Part shown: one piece after another, positions 6,125 to 13,988 of the stretch
Position numbering within the stretch: position 1 is the first letter of the stretch
Layout of the letters: every line of letters begins with the position of its first letter
From: JAXFPC01 sp034180005
GTDB taxonomy: Bacteria > Bacillota > Negativicutes > Acidaminococcales > Acidaminococcaceae
Assembly (NCBI GenBank): GCA_034180005.1
Contig: JAXFPC010000059.1
Coordinates: forward strand, 1-20,786
Direction: 5' to 3'
DNA: 20,786 nucleotides
Notes under the pieces: generated by a model
Databases searched by the model: none
What the model saw: only the letters and a program-made list of their open reading frames with translations
What the model was told of the DNA's origin: nothing
Translations under genes and position numbers: made by a program

Positions 6125-7957
6125 ATGTCTAAAGTAATAGGAATCGATTTGGGTACTACAAATTCCGTTGTAGCTGTTATGGAAGGTGGAGAACCTACTG
6201 TTATCACCAATCAGGAAGGCAGCCGTTTGACACCTTCCGTTGTAGGTTTTTCCAAAAATGAAGAAGAGCTTGTAGGACAACTTGCTAAACGTCAGGCTGT
6301 TTCCAATCCCGACCGTACTATCAGCTCTATTAAGCGTCACATGGGTGAAGCTGGGTATAAAGTTGAGATTGGCGGGAAAAAATATTCTCCGGAGGAAATA
6401 TCTGCCAAAATTTTACAGAAATTAAAAGCGGATGCTGAGAAATATCTCGGAGAAACGGTTACGGATGCGGTTATTACCGTGCCGGCATACTTTTCCGACA
6501 GTCAGCGCCAAGCCACTAAAGACGCAGGAAAAATTGCCGGATTGAATGTGCAGCGTATTGTGAACGAACCTACAGCTGCAGCTTTGGCTTACGGTATCGA
6601 CAAAACTGAGGATCATATAGTTCTTGTTTATGATTTGGGCGGCGGCACTTTTGACGTTTCTATTTTGGAAATGGGTGACGGCGTTTTTGAAGTAAAAGCT
6701 ACCAATGGCGATACTCATCTCGGAGGAGATGATTTTGATCAAAAAATTGTTGATTGGATGGTAGCAGAGTTCAAAAAATCTGAGGGCATTGATTTATCTG
6801 CGGACAGAATGGCTATGCAGCGTCTGCGTGAGGCGGCTGAAAAAGCTAAAATCGAACTGTCTGGCGTTATGACTACAAATATTAATCTGCCGTTCATAAC
6901 TGCTACAGCCGAAGGCCCGAAGCATTTGGATCTTGATCTTACCAGAGCTAAATTTGAAAGCATGACTGCCGATCTGGTTGAACGTACGATGGAGCCCACT
7001 CGCAAAGCTATGGCTGACGCAGGCCTGACGGCTAACGATATAAACAGAGTAATTTTGGTTGGCGGTTCGTCAAGAATTCCGGCAGTGCAGGAAGCAATAA
7101 AACGTTTAATCGGTAAAGAGCCTCATCGTGGTATCAATCCGGACGAGTGCGTGGCTGTGGGCGCGGCAATCCAAGCAGGGGTTTTAACCGGTGAAGTAAA
7201 GGATGTTCTGCTGCTTGACGTTACTCCGTTGTCTCTCGGCATCGAAACTCTCGGCGGAGTATTTACCAAGATTATTGATCGCAATACGACTATCCCCACT
7301 TCCAAAAAGCAAGTTTTCTCCACAGCGGCAGATAATCAGCCGTCTGTAGATATCCACGTTTTGCAGGGTGAGCGTGAGATGGCTTCCGATAATAAAACAT
7401 TGGGACGTTTTGAACTTGGCGGTATCCCTGCGGCTCCTCGCGGAGTTCCTAAGATCGAAGTTTCTTTCGATATTGATGCTAATGGCATCGTTAAAGTAAG
7501 CGCAAAAGATCTCGGCACAGGAAAAGCTGCCGATATTACCATTACGTCTTCCGGAACTTTGGATAAAGACGAAGTTGACAGAATGGTAAAAGAGGCGGAA
7601 GCTAATGCAGAAGCTGATAAAAAACGTAAAGAAGGTGTCGAGGTACGTAATCAGGCCGACTCTATGTGTTATCAGGCTGAAAAGACCTGCAAGGACATGG
7701 AAGGCAAAGGTAAGGATGAATTGATCGCCAAAGTTAAGAGTGCTGTAGAAACACTCAAGAATTCGCTTAAGGGTGAAGATTTGGAGCAGATCAAGAAAGA
7801 TACCGATGAACTGCAAAAGCCTTTGTATGAGTTGGCAGCGGAGCTTTATAAAGAAACTGAAGGTGCAAAAAATAGTGATGCCGGTGCGGAACAGGGAGCG
7901 AATGCAGGCGGAGAAGATGTCGTTGATGCTGAAGTGGTTGACGAAGATAAGAAATAA
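6125..7957 (+). CDS. dnaK: Chaperone protein DnaK (Hsp70)
   Basis: The 610-residue Hsp70 folds client proteins in an ATP cycle with DnaJ and GrpE. The nucleotide-binding domain shows GIDLGTTNS (6-14), NEPTAAALAYG (147-157), YDLGGGTFDVS (169-179) and VGGSSRIPAV. The linker DVLLLDVTPLSLG leads to the substrate-binding domain, and the tail ends in VVDAEVVDEDKK, close to the conserved DnaK terminus. After residue 74 it lacks the roughly 24-residue insert found in Gram-negative DnaK, as is usual for Gram-positive lineages. ATG at 6125 follows AAGGAGG (6109-6115) at 9 nt. No second CIRCE or clear promoter is seen before it, so it depends on the hrcA promoter. Confidence 0.98.
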   Translation: MSKVIGIDLGTTNSVVAVMEGGEPTVITNQEGSRLTPSVVGFSKNEEELVGQLAKRQAVSNPDRTISSIKRHMGEAGYKVEIGGKKYSPEEISAKILQKLKADAEKYLGETVTDAVITVPAYFSDSQRQATKDAGKIAGLNVQRIVNEPTAAALAYGIDKTEDHIVLVYDLGGGTFDVSILEMGDGVFEVKATNGDTHLGGDDFDQKIVDWMVAEFKKSEGIDLSADRMAMQRLREAAEKAKIELSGVMTTNINLPFITATAEGPKHLDLDLTRAKFESMTADLVERTMEPTRKAMADAGLTANDINRVILVGGSSRIPAVQEAIKRLIGKEPHRGINPDECVAVGAAIQAGVLTGEVKDVLLLDVTPLSLGIETLGGVFTKIIDRNTTIPTSKKQVFSTAADNQPSVDIHVLQGEREMASDNKTLGRFELGGIPAAPRGVPKIEVSFDIDANGIVKVSAKDLGTGKAADITITSSGTLDKDEVDRMVKEAEANAEADKKRKEGVEVRNQADSMCYQAEKTCKDMEGKGKDELIAKVKSAVETLKNSLKGEDLEQIKKDTDELQKPLYELAAELYKETEGAKNSDAGAEQGANAGGEDVVDAEVVDEDKK

Positions 7958-7980
7958 AAACCGTAAGGATGGTGTGAAGG

Positions 7981-9126
7981 TTGAGTAAGAGGGATTATTA
8001 CGAAGTCTTGGGTGTAGCCAAGACTGCCACTGCGGAAGAGATAAAAAAAGCATATCGCAAGTTGGCGCTGAAATATCATCCTGACAGAAATAAAGATAAC
8101 CCTGAGGCTGAGAGTAAGTTCAAGGAATGCGCGGAAGCGTACGAAGTTCTGTCCGATGATCAGAAGCGTGCCGCTTATGATCAATATGGTCATGCAGCTT
8201 TTGAAAACGGCGGTGCCGGCGGTGGCGGCTTCGGTGATTTCGGAGGATTCGGCGGCTTCGGAGGATTCGGAGATCCGCAGGATATCTTTGATATGTTCTT
8301 CGGAGGGCAGAGTCGCCGTAGTCGGAGCAGCGCAGGTCCTCGGCAGGGTGCGGATTTGCGTTTCGACTTGGAGCTTACTTTTGAAGAAGCGGCTTTTGGA
8401 GTTGAAAAAGAAATCAACTTATATCGCGGTGAAGTCTGTGAGCATTGCAGCGGCAGCGGTGCAGAACCTGGTTCCACGGTTGATGTTTGCGGCGAGTGTA
8501 ACGGTAGCGGACACATTCGCAGTGTAAAAAGGACACCTTTTGGACAAATGGTACAAGAGGTGGTCTGTCCGAAGTGTCACGGCGAAGGAAAAATAGTAAG
8601 CCAGTCGTGTGAAAAATGTCATGGCTCAGGTGTCGTGAAGAAGAATAAGAAGCTTAAGGTCAAAGTTCCGGCAGGTGTCGATGACGGTTCACGTCTGCGT
8701 GTGTCCGGCGAGGGTGAAGCCGGAGTCAAGGGAGGTCCCAGCGGGGATCTGTATGTGTACCTGTATGTTAAGCGTCATAAATTCTTTGAGCGAGACGGTA
8801 CTACCGTCATGGTGGAGGTGCCTATCAGCATCGTTCAGGCTACTCTGGGCGCTGAAATAAAAGTACCCACGATTGACGGGCAAGTAACTATGAAAATTCC
8901 TGAAGGCACACAACCGGGTAAAGTTATGCGGTTAAAAGGAAAAGGTATACCTAGCTTGCGCGGCGGCGGACGAGGCGATCAACTTGTGCGCATAAAGGTG
9001 GCTGTTCCAACTAAGCTTACGGAAAAACAAAAAGAAGCTTTGCGGGAATTTGAAGCAATCAGCGGCGACAACATTAATCCTGAGGAAAAAAGTTTCTTAA
9101 ACAAAGTAAAAGATTTCTTTAAATGA
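7981..9126 (+). CDS. dnaJ: Chaperone protein DnaJ (Hsp40)
   Basis: The 381-residue class A Hsp40 has a J domain with HPD at 33-35, a Gly/Phe-rich region (about 74-109) and four zinc-binding CxxCxGxG motifs starting at C153, C170, C196 and C210. The C-terminal substrate-binding and dimerisation domains follow. It delivers clients to DnaK and stimulates its ATPase. The start is TTG at 7981. The next upstream in-frame candidate, GTG at 7972, is followed at once by TGA. The ribosome binding site AAGGA (7965-7969) is rather far away, at 11 nt. It is 23 nt downstream of dnaK and is the last gene of the unit. The prmA and rsmE genes that often follow dnaJ in Bacillota are absent here. Confidence 0.97.
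   Translation: MSKRDYYEVLGVAKTATAEEIKKAYRKLALKYHPDRNKDNPEAESKFKECAEAYEVLSDDQKRAAYDQYGHAAFENGGAGGGGFGDFGGFGGFGGFGDPQDIFDMFFGGQSRRSRSSAGPRQGADLRFDLELTFEEAAFGVEKEINLYRGEVCEHCSGSGAEPGSTVDVCGECNGSGHIRSVKRTPFGQMVQEVVCPKCHGEGKIVSQSCEKCHGSGVVKKNKKLKVKVPAGVDDGSRLRVSGEGEAGVKGGPSGDLYVYLYVKRHKFFERDGTTVMVEVPISIVQATLGAEIKVPTIDGQVTMKIPEGTQPGKVMRLKGKGIPSLRGGGRGDQLVRIKVAVPTKLTEKQKEALREFEAISGDNINPEEKSFLNKVKDFFK
8239..8270 (+). repeat. 14-bp direct repeat in the Gly/Phe region of dnaJ
   Basis: TTCGGAGGATTCGG occurs at 8239-8252 and again at 8257-8270, an 18-bp period (six codons, in frame). It encodes the repeated FGGFG pattern of the DnaJ G/F region. Such a repeat can change length by slippage without shifting the frame. 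Confidence 0.8.
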
Positions 9127-9131
9127 TTCAT

Positions 9132-9159
9132 AAAGCCCCGAATAAAATTCGGGGCTTTT
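9132..9159 (+). terminator. Intrinsic terminator of the hrcA-dnaJ operon
   Basis: AAGCCCCGAAT (9133-9143) pairs with ATTCGGGGCTT (9147-9157) across an AAA loop. The extra A9132-T9158 pair makes a 12-bp stem, and the T-run is 9156-9159. It begins 6 nt after the dnaJ stop. Confidence 0.93.
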
Positions 9160-9181
9160 GTGTGCTTAGCCGCAAGCACTC

Positions 9182-9210
9182 TTGTCAGATTAAAATGGCA
9201 GTGGTATAAT
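9182..9210 (+). promoter_or_regulatory. rimP operon promoter (sigma-A type)
   Basis: TTGTCA (9182-9187), a 17-nt spacer and a perfect TATAAT (9205-9210) with a TGG extended -10. It lies just past the dnaJ terminator and would drive the nine-gene operon rimP to ribF. Transcription should start near 9217, giving a leader of about 84 nt. Confidence 0.87.
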
Positions 9211-9235
9211 GTAACGAGGATTATAGTAACTTTTT

Positions 9236-9263
9236 GAAAGAGTGGGTACATACCCGCTCTTTC
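9236..9263 (+). promoter_or_regulatory. Stable hairpin in the rimP-nusA-infB leader
   Basis: GAAAGAGTGGGT (9236-9247) pairs with ACCCGCTCTTTC (9252-9263), a 12-bp stem with a single G-U pair and a 4-nt ACAT loop. It starts about 20 nt into the predicted transcript and ends 25 nt before the rimP ribosome binding site. No T-run follows (CGACTTATT), so it is not an ordinary terminator. It may be an RNase III-type processing site or a control element. The related E. coli operon is controlled by NusA and processed in its leader, but that parallel is an inference. Confidence 0.6.
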
Positions 9264-9300
9264 GACTTATTAAACAAAAACTTAATATGGAGGTGTAAAG

Positions 9301-9777
9301 ATGCAGCGTAAAGAAATTGAGGCAAAAGTTGTCGCTCTTGTTGAACCGTTGCTGAATGACACGGAGCTGACTCTGGTTGATGTCGAATACGTTTGTGAGA
9401 AAGACAAATTTCTCAGAATTTATATCGATAAACCGGGTGGAATTGAGATTGATGACTGCCAGCTTTTGAGCGAAAAGTTGACAGAGGTATTGGATGAAAA
9501 AGATCCCATACCTGAAAAATATTATTTGGAAGTATCTTCCCCGGGGATTGATCGTCCTCTAAAAAGAGACGAAGATTTTTTGAACGCATATGGTACTAAA
9601 GTGGATATAGTTTTTTCTGAAGATTATGAACCGATGAGATCGTTAATCGGTGTTTTGGAAAATCATGACGAAAATATTGTAAATATTCGACAGATTATAA
9701 AAGGCAAAGAGTCAAAAAATACTTTGAGTGTAGAACGAAAGTATATAGCGATTATCAGACCGCACATAGATTTTTAG
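9301..9777 (+). CDS. rimP: Ribosome maturation factor RimP
   Basis: The 158-residue protein of the RimP family is needed for efficient 30S subunit maturation. Visible family features are the N-terminal alpha/beta domain with TLVDVEY and FLRIYIDKPGGI, the family signature LEVSSPGIDRPLKRDEDF (76-93), and a C-terminal Sm-like beta domain. ATG at 9301 follows GGAGGTG (9289-9295) at 5 nt. It is the first gene of the operon, downstream of its own promoter and a leader hairpin, and is followed by nusA after 15 nt. The pairing rimP-nusA is conserved across bacteria. Confidence 0.96.
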   Translation: MQRKEIEAKVVALVEPLLNDTELTLVDVEYVCEKDKFLRIYIDKPGGIEIDDCQLLSEKLTEVLDEKDPIPEKYYLEVSSPGIDRPLKRDEDFLNAYGTKVDIVFSEDYEPMRSLIGVLENHDENIVNIRQIIKGKESKNTLSVERKYIAIIRPHIDF

Positions 9778-9792
9778 TAGGAGGAAGATGAA

Positions 9793-10854
9793 TTGAACGC
9801 GGATTTTATCTCAGCAATTAATGAACTCGGAAAGGAGAAGGGGATTGAGCCAGACATACTTTTTCAAGCTGTTGAAGAAGCGTTGGTAGCTGCTTACAAA
9901 AAACACTTCGGATCCAATAATCTGAATGTCAGGATAGACATGAATAAGGTAACGGGAGTAATTCACGTATATGCTCAGAGAATGATTGTTGAAGGAGAAC
10001 CTGAGAATCCCGGCGAGATTTCTTTATCCGAAGCTAAAAATTTGGACTCTAGGTATGAGGCGGGAGATATCATTGAAGTTGAAGTAACTCCCAAAAATTT
10101 TGGACGCATTGCTGCACAGAATGCCAAGCAGGTAGTTTTGCAGAGAATTCGTGAAGCTGAACGCGGACAGGTTTATGAGAGATTTTTGGATCGTAGCCAG
10201 GATATCATTACCGGTGTGATTCAGCGAATGGAAAACGGAAATGTGTATATTGATCTGGGCAAGGTTGAGGCTGTTATGGCTGAGAAAGAACAGATTCCCG
10301 GGGAAATATACAGGTATCATGACAGAATTAAAACATATATCATAGAGGTCAAGAAAACTAACAAAGGACCTCAGATTTTAGTTTCCCGTACTCATCCGGG
10401 ACTTTTGAAAAGGTTGTTTGAACTTGAGGTTCCGGAGATTCATGACGGCACAGTTGAAATAAGATCGGTTGCAAGAGAACCTGGTATGCGCTCGAAAATT
10501 TCGGTGTATACTTCCGACAGCAATGTTGATCCTGTAGGTTCCTGCGTAGGTCATAAAGGTATGAGAGTTCAGACTATTGTAAACGAACTGCGTGGAGAAA
10601 AAATAGATATTGTAAAATATAGCGATGACCCTGCTCAGTATGTTGCCAATGCTTTAAGTCCCGCAAAGGTTGTCAGCACGGATGTTGATGAGAATGAGAA
10701 AGTGTGCAGGGTGATCGTGCCGGATTATCAGCTGTCTCTTGCTATCGGGAAAGAAGGTCAGAACGCTCGTTTGGCCGCCAAACTGACTGGTTGGAAGATA
10801 GATATCAAGAGTGAAAGTCAGGCAGCTGAGGACAAAGAGGCCGTAAATGATTAA
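9793..10854 (+). CDS. nusA: Transcription termination/antitermination factor NusA
   Basis: The 353-residue protein binds RNA polymerase and nascent RNA, affecting pausing, termination and antitermination. Order: N-terminal polymerase-binding domain (1-125), S1 domain (about 135-199), KH1 with VGHKG (252-256) and KH2 with IGKEGQNARLAAKLTGWKID (318-337). It lacks the C-terminal acidic repeats of the E. coli protein, as is usual in Bacillota. The start is TTG at 9793, 8 nt after AGGAGG (9779-9784), and the N-terminus then aligns with the known B. subtilis length. An ATG at 9788 is out of frame and reads ATG-AAT-TGA, its stop overlapping the TTG. KH1 has His254 where Pro is more common. It overlaps rnpM by 8 nt. 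Confidence 0.97.
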   Translation: MNADFISAINELGKEKGIEPDILFQAVEEALVAAYKKHFGSNNLNVRIDMNKVTGVIHVYAQRMIVEGEPENPGEISLSEAKNLDSRYEAGDIIEVEVTPKNFGRIAAQNAKQVVLQRIREAERGQVYERFLDRSQDIITGVIQRMENGNVYIDLGKVEAVMAEKEQIPGEIYRYHDRIKTYIIEVKKTNKGPQILVSRTHPGLLKRLFELEVPEIHDGTVEIRSVAREPGMRSKISVYTSDSNVDPVGSCVGHKGMRVQTIVNELRGEKIDIVKYSDDPAQYVANALSPAKVVSTDVDENEKVCRVIVPDYQLSLAIGKEGQNARLAAKLTGWKIDIKSESQAAEDKEAVND

Positions 10855-11119
10855 GGTTAAGAAGATACCTCAGCGCAAGTGCTTAGGTTGTAACGAAATG
10901 AAGGATAAGAAATCACTGGTGCGTATAGTGCGCTCGCCTGAGGGTGAGATCAGTCTTGATCTTACAGGAAGAAAAAATGGTAGAGGCGCTTATGTGTGTC
11001 CCAGTGAAGAATGTATCACTAAGGCTGTTAAAGAAAAACGCTTAGAAAGAGCGTTGGAGAAACAGATTAGTGAAGAGGTTTATAAACAATTGCTGGAGGA
11101 TTTTGCCAATGGCAAATAA
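10847..11119 (+). CDS. rnpM: RNase P modulator RnpM (YlxR, DUF448)
   Basis: The 90-residue YlxR-family protein has the pattern RKCLGCNEMKDKKSLVRIV (C12xxC15), then GRKNGRGAYVCPS (41-53) and a basic helical C-terminus. YlxR of B. subtilis has been reported to bind the RNase P RNA and damp its activity, hence the name RnpM. The role here is by family only. Its ATG at 10847 lies inside the end of nusA (8-nt overlap), which indicates translational coupling. Its own 3' end overlaps ylxQ by 11 nt. The place between nusA and infB is the conserved Bacillota order. Confidence 0.93.
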   Translation: MIKVKKIPQRKCLGCNEMKDKKSLVRIVRSPEGEISLDLTGRKNGRGAYVCPSEECITKAVKEKRLERALEKQISEEVYKQLLEDFANGK

Positions 11120-11399
11120 GCTTTCTTTTGCGATTGGAATGGCACAGAAAGCAGGCAAGGCTGTTTCCGGAGATTTTTCCGTTCGCAGTATTTTGAAAAG
11201 CGGAAAAGCAAAACTGCTTGTGATTGCGGCCGATGCGGCTCCCAATTCGAAGAAGGACATGTATTATTTGGCAGATGCGGCTAAAGTTCCGGTATTGGAA
11301 ACAGCAACGCGTCAGGAATTGGGCGCAGCCATAGGTAAGGCACCAAGGACGGCGATAGCAATAACTGACAGCAATTTTGCCAGAATGTTGCAGCGATGA
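11109..11399 (+). CDS. ylxQ: L7Ae-family RNA-binding protein YlxQ
   Basis: The 96-residue protein has the L7Ae/L30e/Gadd45 fold pattern: an N-terminal helix GMAQKAGKAVSGDFSV, then a KLLVIAADAAPN strand-turn and the ending AIAITDSNFARML. Homologues bind kink-turn RNA. The cellular role of YlxQ is not well settled. ATG at 11109 was chosen because GGAGG (11095-11099) lies 9 nt upstream. A longer in-frame ATG at 11070 would add 13 residues unlike the family start MANKLSFAIG. It overlaps rnpM by 11 nt and precedes infB by 27 nt. Confidence 0.92.
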   Translation: MANKLSFAIGMAQKAGKAVSGDFSVRSILKSGKAKLLVIAADAAPNSKKDMYYLADAAKVPVLETATRQELGAAIGKAPRTAIAITDSNFARMLQR

Positions 11400-11426
11400 T
11401 CTCGCAACGATTATGGAGGTGGATTA

Positions 11427-13973
11427 ATGGGTAATAAAAGACTTTATGAAGTAGCTAAAGAATATGGTAAATCTTCCAATGAGGTAGTGGAGCTTCTTAA
11501 AAAACATAAGATTGAAAAATCTACTTTGAGCGGTTTGGAAGAGAGAGAACTTCAAATAATAAAAGATGCCTATACCAAAAAGGAATCTGTTAAGGTACCA
11601 GCAAAAGAGAAAAAGGAACCGGCGACAAAAACGCAAAGCTTCGATAGCGTTAGAAAAGAGGCGACGACTGCTGTTAAATCAGCATCAGCATCTGGGAAGC
11701 AAACGCCTTTGCACAGAGAATCTCAGCAGTCGACACAGCAAAGGCATCAAAATTTCCGCGGCGCTAATCAGAACCAGGGCAACAGACAGCATAACGCAGG
11801 CAACGGCAGCGATCAGAGTCAAAAAAATAATCGGCCGCTTCAAAATCATCAGCAGAATCAAGGTAATCGCAGCGGTTTTCAGCAAAGACGTGACAATCAG
11901 CAAAACCCTAAAAGTCAGCATGATAGCCGCGGTCAGCAACGAGGCGGCATATTTGTAGGACCGAAAGGACAACAGCCAGGACAAAATTTCGGAAACAGCA
12001 ATGCCCAACAAAATAAAAACGGCGTTCGGAGCGGACAGGACAATAAAAATTCTTTCCGCAATGATAAAGGCGGAAAACAGGGACGCAAGGATAAACCTCA
12101 GATAAAAGGTTCTTATGCCACCAAAGAAAGCAGACCGAACCGTAGCGCCGGACACCAAATGCCGATGAATAAAAACAAGAGGTCGATGAATGCTCCCAAA
12201 GTACAGCAACCTTCTTCCGTACAACAAAGACCCACATATGTGGAAGTCGGCGAATCGATCAATGTGCAGGATTTTGCCAAGCTGATAAAAAGAGAGGTTA
12301 ATGAGGTTATTAAGGCTCTCTTTATGCTCGGCGTTATGGTTACAATAAATCAGGATATCGACTTTGATACAGCGCAGCTTATCGGAGATAACTTCGGCGT
12401 AGAGGTCGGGGCTTTAGCACCTGAAGACGATCCGACAGAGATTCCGGAAGTTGAAGATCCGCCTGAGAAGCGTCAAGGTCGTCCTCCGGTTATCACGGTA
12501 ATGGGACATGTCGATCACGGCAAAACATCTCTTTTGGATGCGATAAGAAAAACGAATGTCACGGCGCGTGAAGCCGGCGGTATTACTCAGCATATAGGTG
12601 CGTACAAAGTTAATTATCAAGGTAAACAGATTGTTTTCCTCGACACTCCGGGTCACGAAGCTTTCACCGCTATGCGTGCGCGTGGAGCTCAGGTAACTGA
12701 CGTAGCTATTTTGGTTGTTGCTGCCGATGATGGTGTGATGCCTCAAACTATTGAAGCGATCAATCATGCTAAGGCTGCCAAAGTACCTATTATCGTTGCT
12801 ATCAATAAAATGGACAGACCGGGAGCAAATCCGGATCACGTTAAGCAACAACTTGCCGAACATGAGTTGATTCCGGAAGATTGGGGTGGAGATACAATTA
12901 TGGTTCCGGTATCCGCACATCAGAAGACCGGTATTACAGATTTACTGGAAATGATTTTGTTGGTGGCAGAGATGCAGGATTTGAAAGCCAATCCGGAGCT
13001 TCCGGCACACGGAACGATTATCGAAGCGCAACTTGACAAAGGAAGAGGTCCAGTGGCAACTGTACTCGTACAGAGAGGAACTCTGCATATCGGGGATACG
13101 ATTATCGCGGGAACAACTTTCGGTAAAGTTCGTGCCATGGTTAACGACCGTGGTGAAAAAGTAAAGAAAGCTTTGCCTTCAACTCCTGTGGAAGTACTCG
13201 GCTTGAACGATGTTCCTCAGGCCGGAGATATTTTGGACAGCACAGATGAAAAGACAGCTCGTGGTGTAGCTGAAAAGCGTGTTGCCAAGAAGAAAGAGGA
13301 AGAGATAAAACTAAACTCCAAAGTTTCTCTTGATGATCTGTTCCAGAGAATTCAGGAGGGCGAAATCAAGGAACTGAATATAGTTGTTAAGGCTGACGTT
13401 CAGGGAACCATTGAAGCATTACGGGCTTCTTTGGAAAAAATAAAAAACGACGAAGTGAAAGTTGTCGTCGTTCATGCCGGTGTAGGAGCTATTACAGAGT
13501 CCGATATCATGCTTGCTTCTGCTGCCAATGCATTGATTATAGGCTTCAACGTAAGGCCGGATGCCAATGCACGTAAAGCTGCTGAGAGTGAAAAGGTGGA
13601 TGTGCGTACTTATCGCGTTATTTATGATGCGCTGAACGATGTCGAGGCTGCGATAAAAGGTATGCTTGCTCCTAAATTTAAGGAAGTGGTGCAGGGAAGA
13701 GTTGAGGTTCGTCAGCTCATTACCATATCCAAGATGCTTATTGCCGGCTGCTACGTGCTTGAGGGAAAGGTTACCAACAGTTCGAAGGTGCGCGTTGTTC
13801 GCGACGGAATTGTTGTACACGAAGGAGTTATAGAGTCTTTGCGTCGCTTTAAAGACGATGTTAAAGAAGTGGCGCAAGGTTATGAGTGCGGCATAACCTT
13901 GGAAAAATATCGCGATTTGAAGGAAAATGATCTCTTCGAAATTTACGATATGGAAGAAATTGCTGTTGAGTAG
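11427..13973 (+). CDS. infB: Translation initiation factor IF-2
   Basis: The 848-residue GTPase brings fMet-tRNA to the ribosome and promotes subunit joining. Order: a first IF2_N domain (1-50); a long linker (about 51-270), of which 101-220 is strongly Gln/Asn-rich; a second IF2_N-like segment (274-328); the G domain with GHVDHGKTS (360-368), DTPGHEAF (406-413) and NKMD (460-463); then domains II, III and the C-terminal fMet-tRNA binding domain. ATG at 11427 follows GGAGGTGG (11415-11422) at 4 nt. By my count 48 of the 120 residues at 101-220 are Q or N, with many G and R and few hydrophobic residues. Bacillota IF2 linkers vary widely, so this is unusual composition and not a defect. rbfA follows after 15 nt. 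Confidence 0.97.
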   Translation: MGNKRLYEVAKEYGKSSNEVVELLKKHKIEKSTLSGLEERELQIIKDAYTKKESVKVPAKEKKEPATKTQSFDSVRKEATTAVKSASASGKQTPLHRESQQSTQQRHQNFRGANQNQGNRQHNAGNGSDQSQKNNRPLQNHQQNQGNRSGFQQRRDNQQNPKSQHDSRGQQRGGIFVGPKGQQPGQNFGNSNAQQNKNGVRSGQDNKNSFRNDKGGKQGRKDKPQIKGSYATKESRPNRSAGHQMPMNKNKRSMNAPKVQQPSSVQQRPTYVEVGESINVQDFAKLIKREVNEVIKALFMLGVMVTINQDIDFDTAQLIGDNFGVEVGALAPEDDPTEIPEVEDPPEKRQGRPPVITVMGHVDHGKTSLLDAIRKTNVTAREAGGITQHIGAYKVNYQGKQIVFLDTPGHEAFTAMRARGAQVTDVAILVVAADDGVMPQTIEAINHAKAAKVPIIVAINKMDRPGANPDHVKQQLAEHELIPEDWGGDTIMVPVSAHQKTGITDLLEMILLVAEMQDLKANPELPAHGTIIEAQLDKGRGPVATVLVQRGTLHIGDTIIAGTTFGKVRAMVNDRGEKVKKALPSTPVEVLGLNDVPQAGDILDSTDEKTARGVAEKRVAKKKEEEIKLNSKVSLDDLFQRIQEGEIKELNIVVKADVQGTIEALRASLEKIKNDEVKVVVVHAGVGAITESDIMLASAANALIIGFNVRPDANARKAAESEKVDVRTYRVIYDALNDVEAAIKGMLAPKFKEVVQGRVEVRQLITISKMLIAGCYVLEGKVTNSSKVRVVRDGIVVHEGVIESLRRFKDDVKEVAQGYECGITLEKYRDLKENDLFEIYDMEEIAVE

Positions 13974-13988
13974 CTTGAGAGGTGAAAT

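Noticed and set aside
7184..8053. 289-residue frame antisense to dnaK
   Set aside because: It lies wholly opposite dnaK and the start of dnaJ, has no family features, and is explained by the codon pattern of the sense genes.
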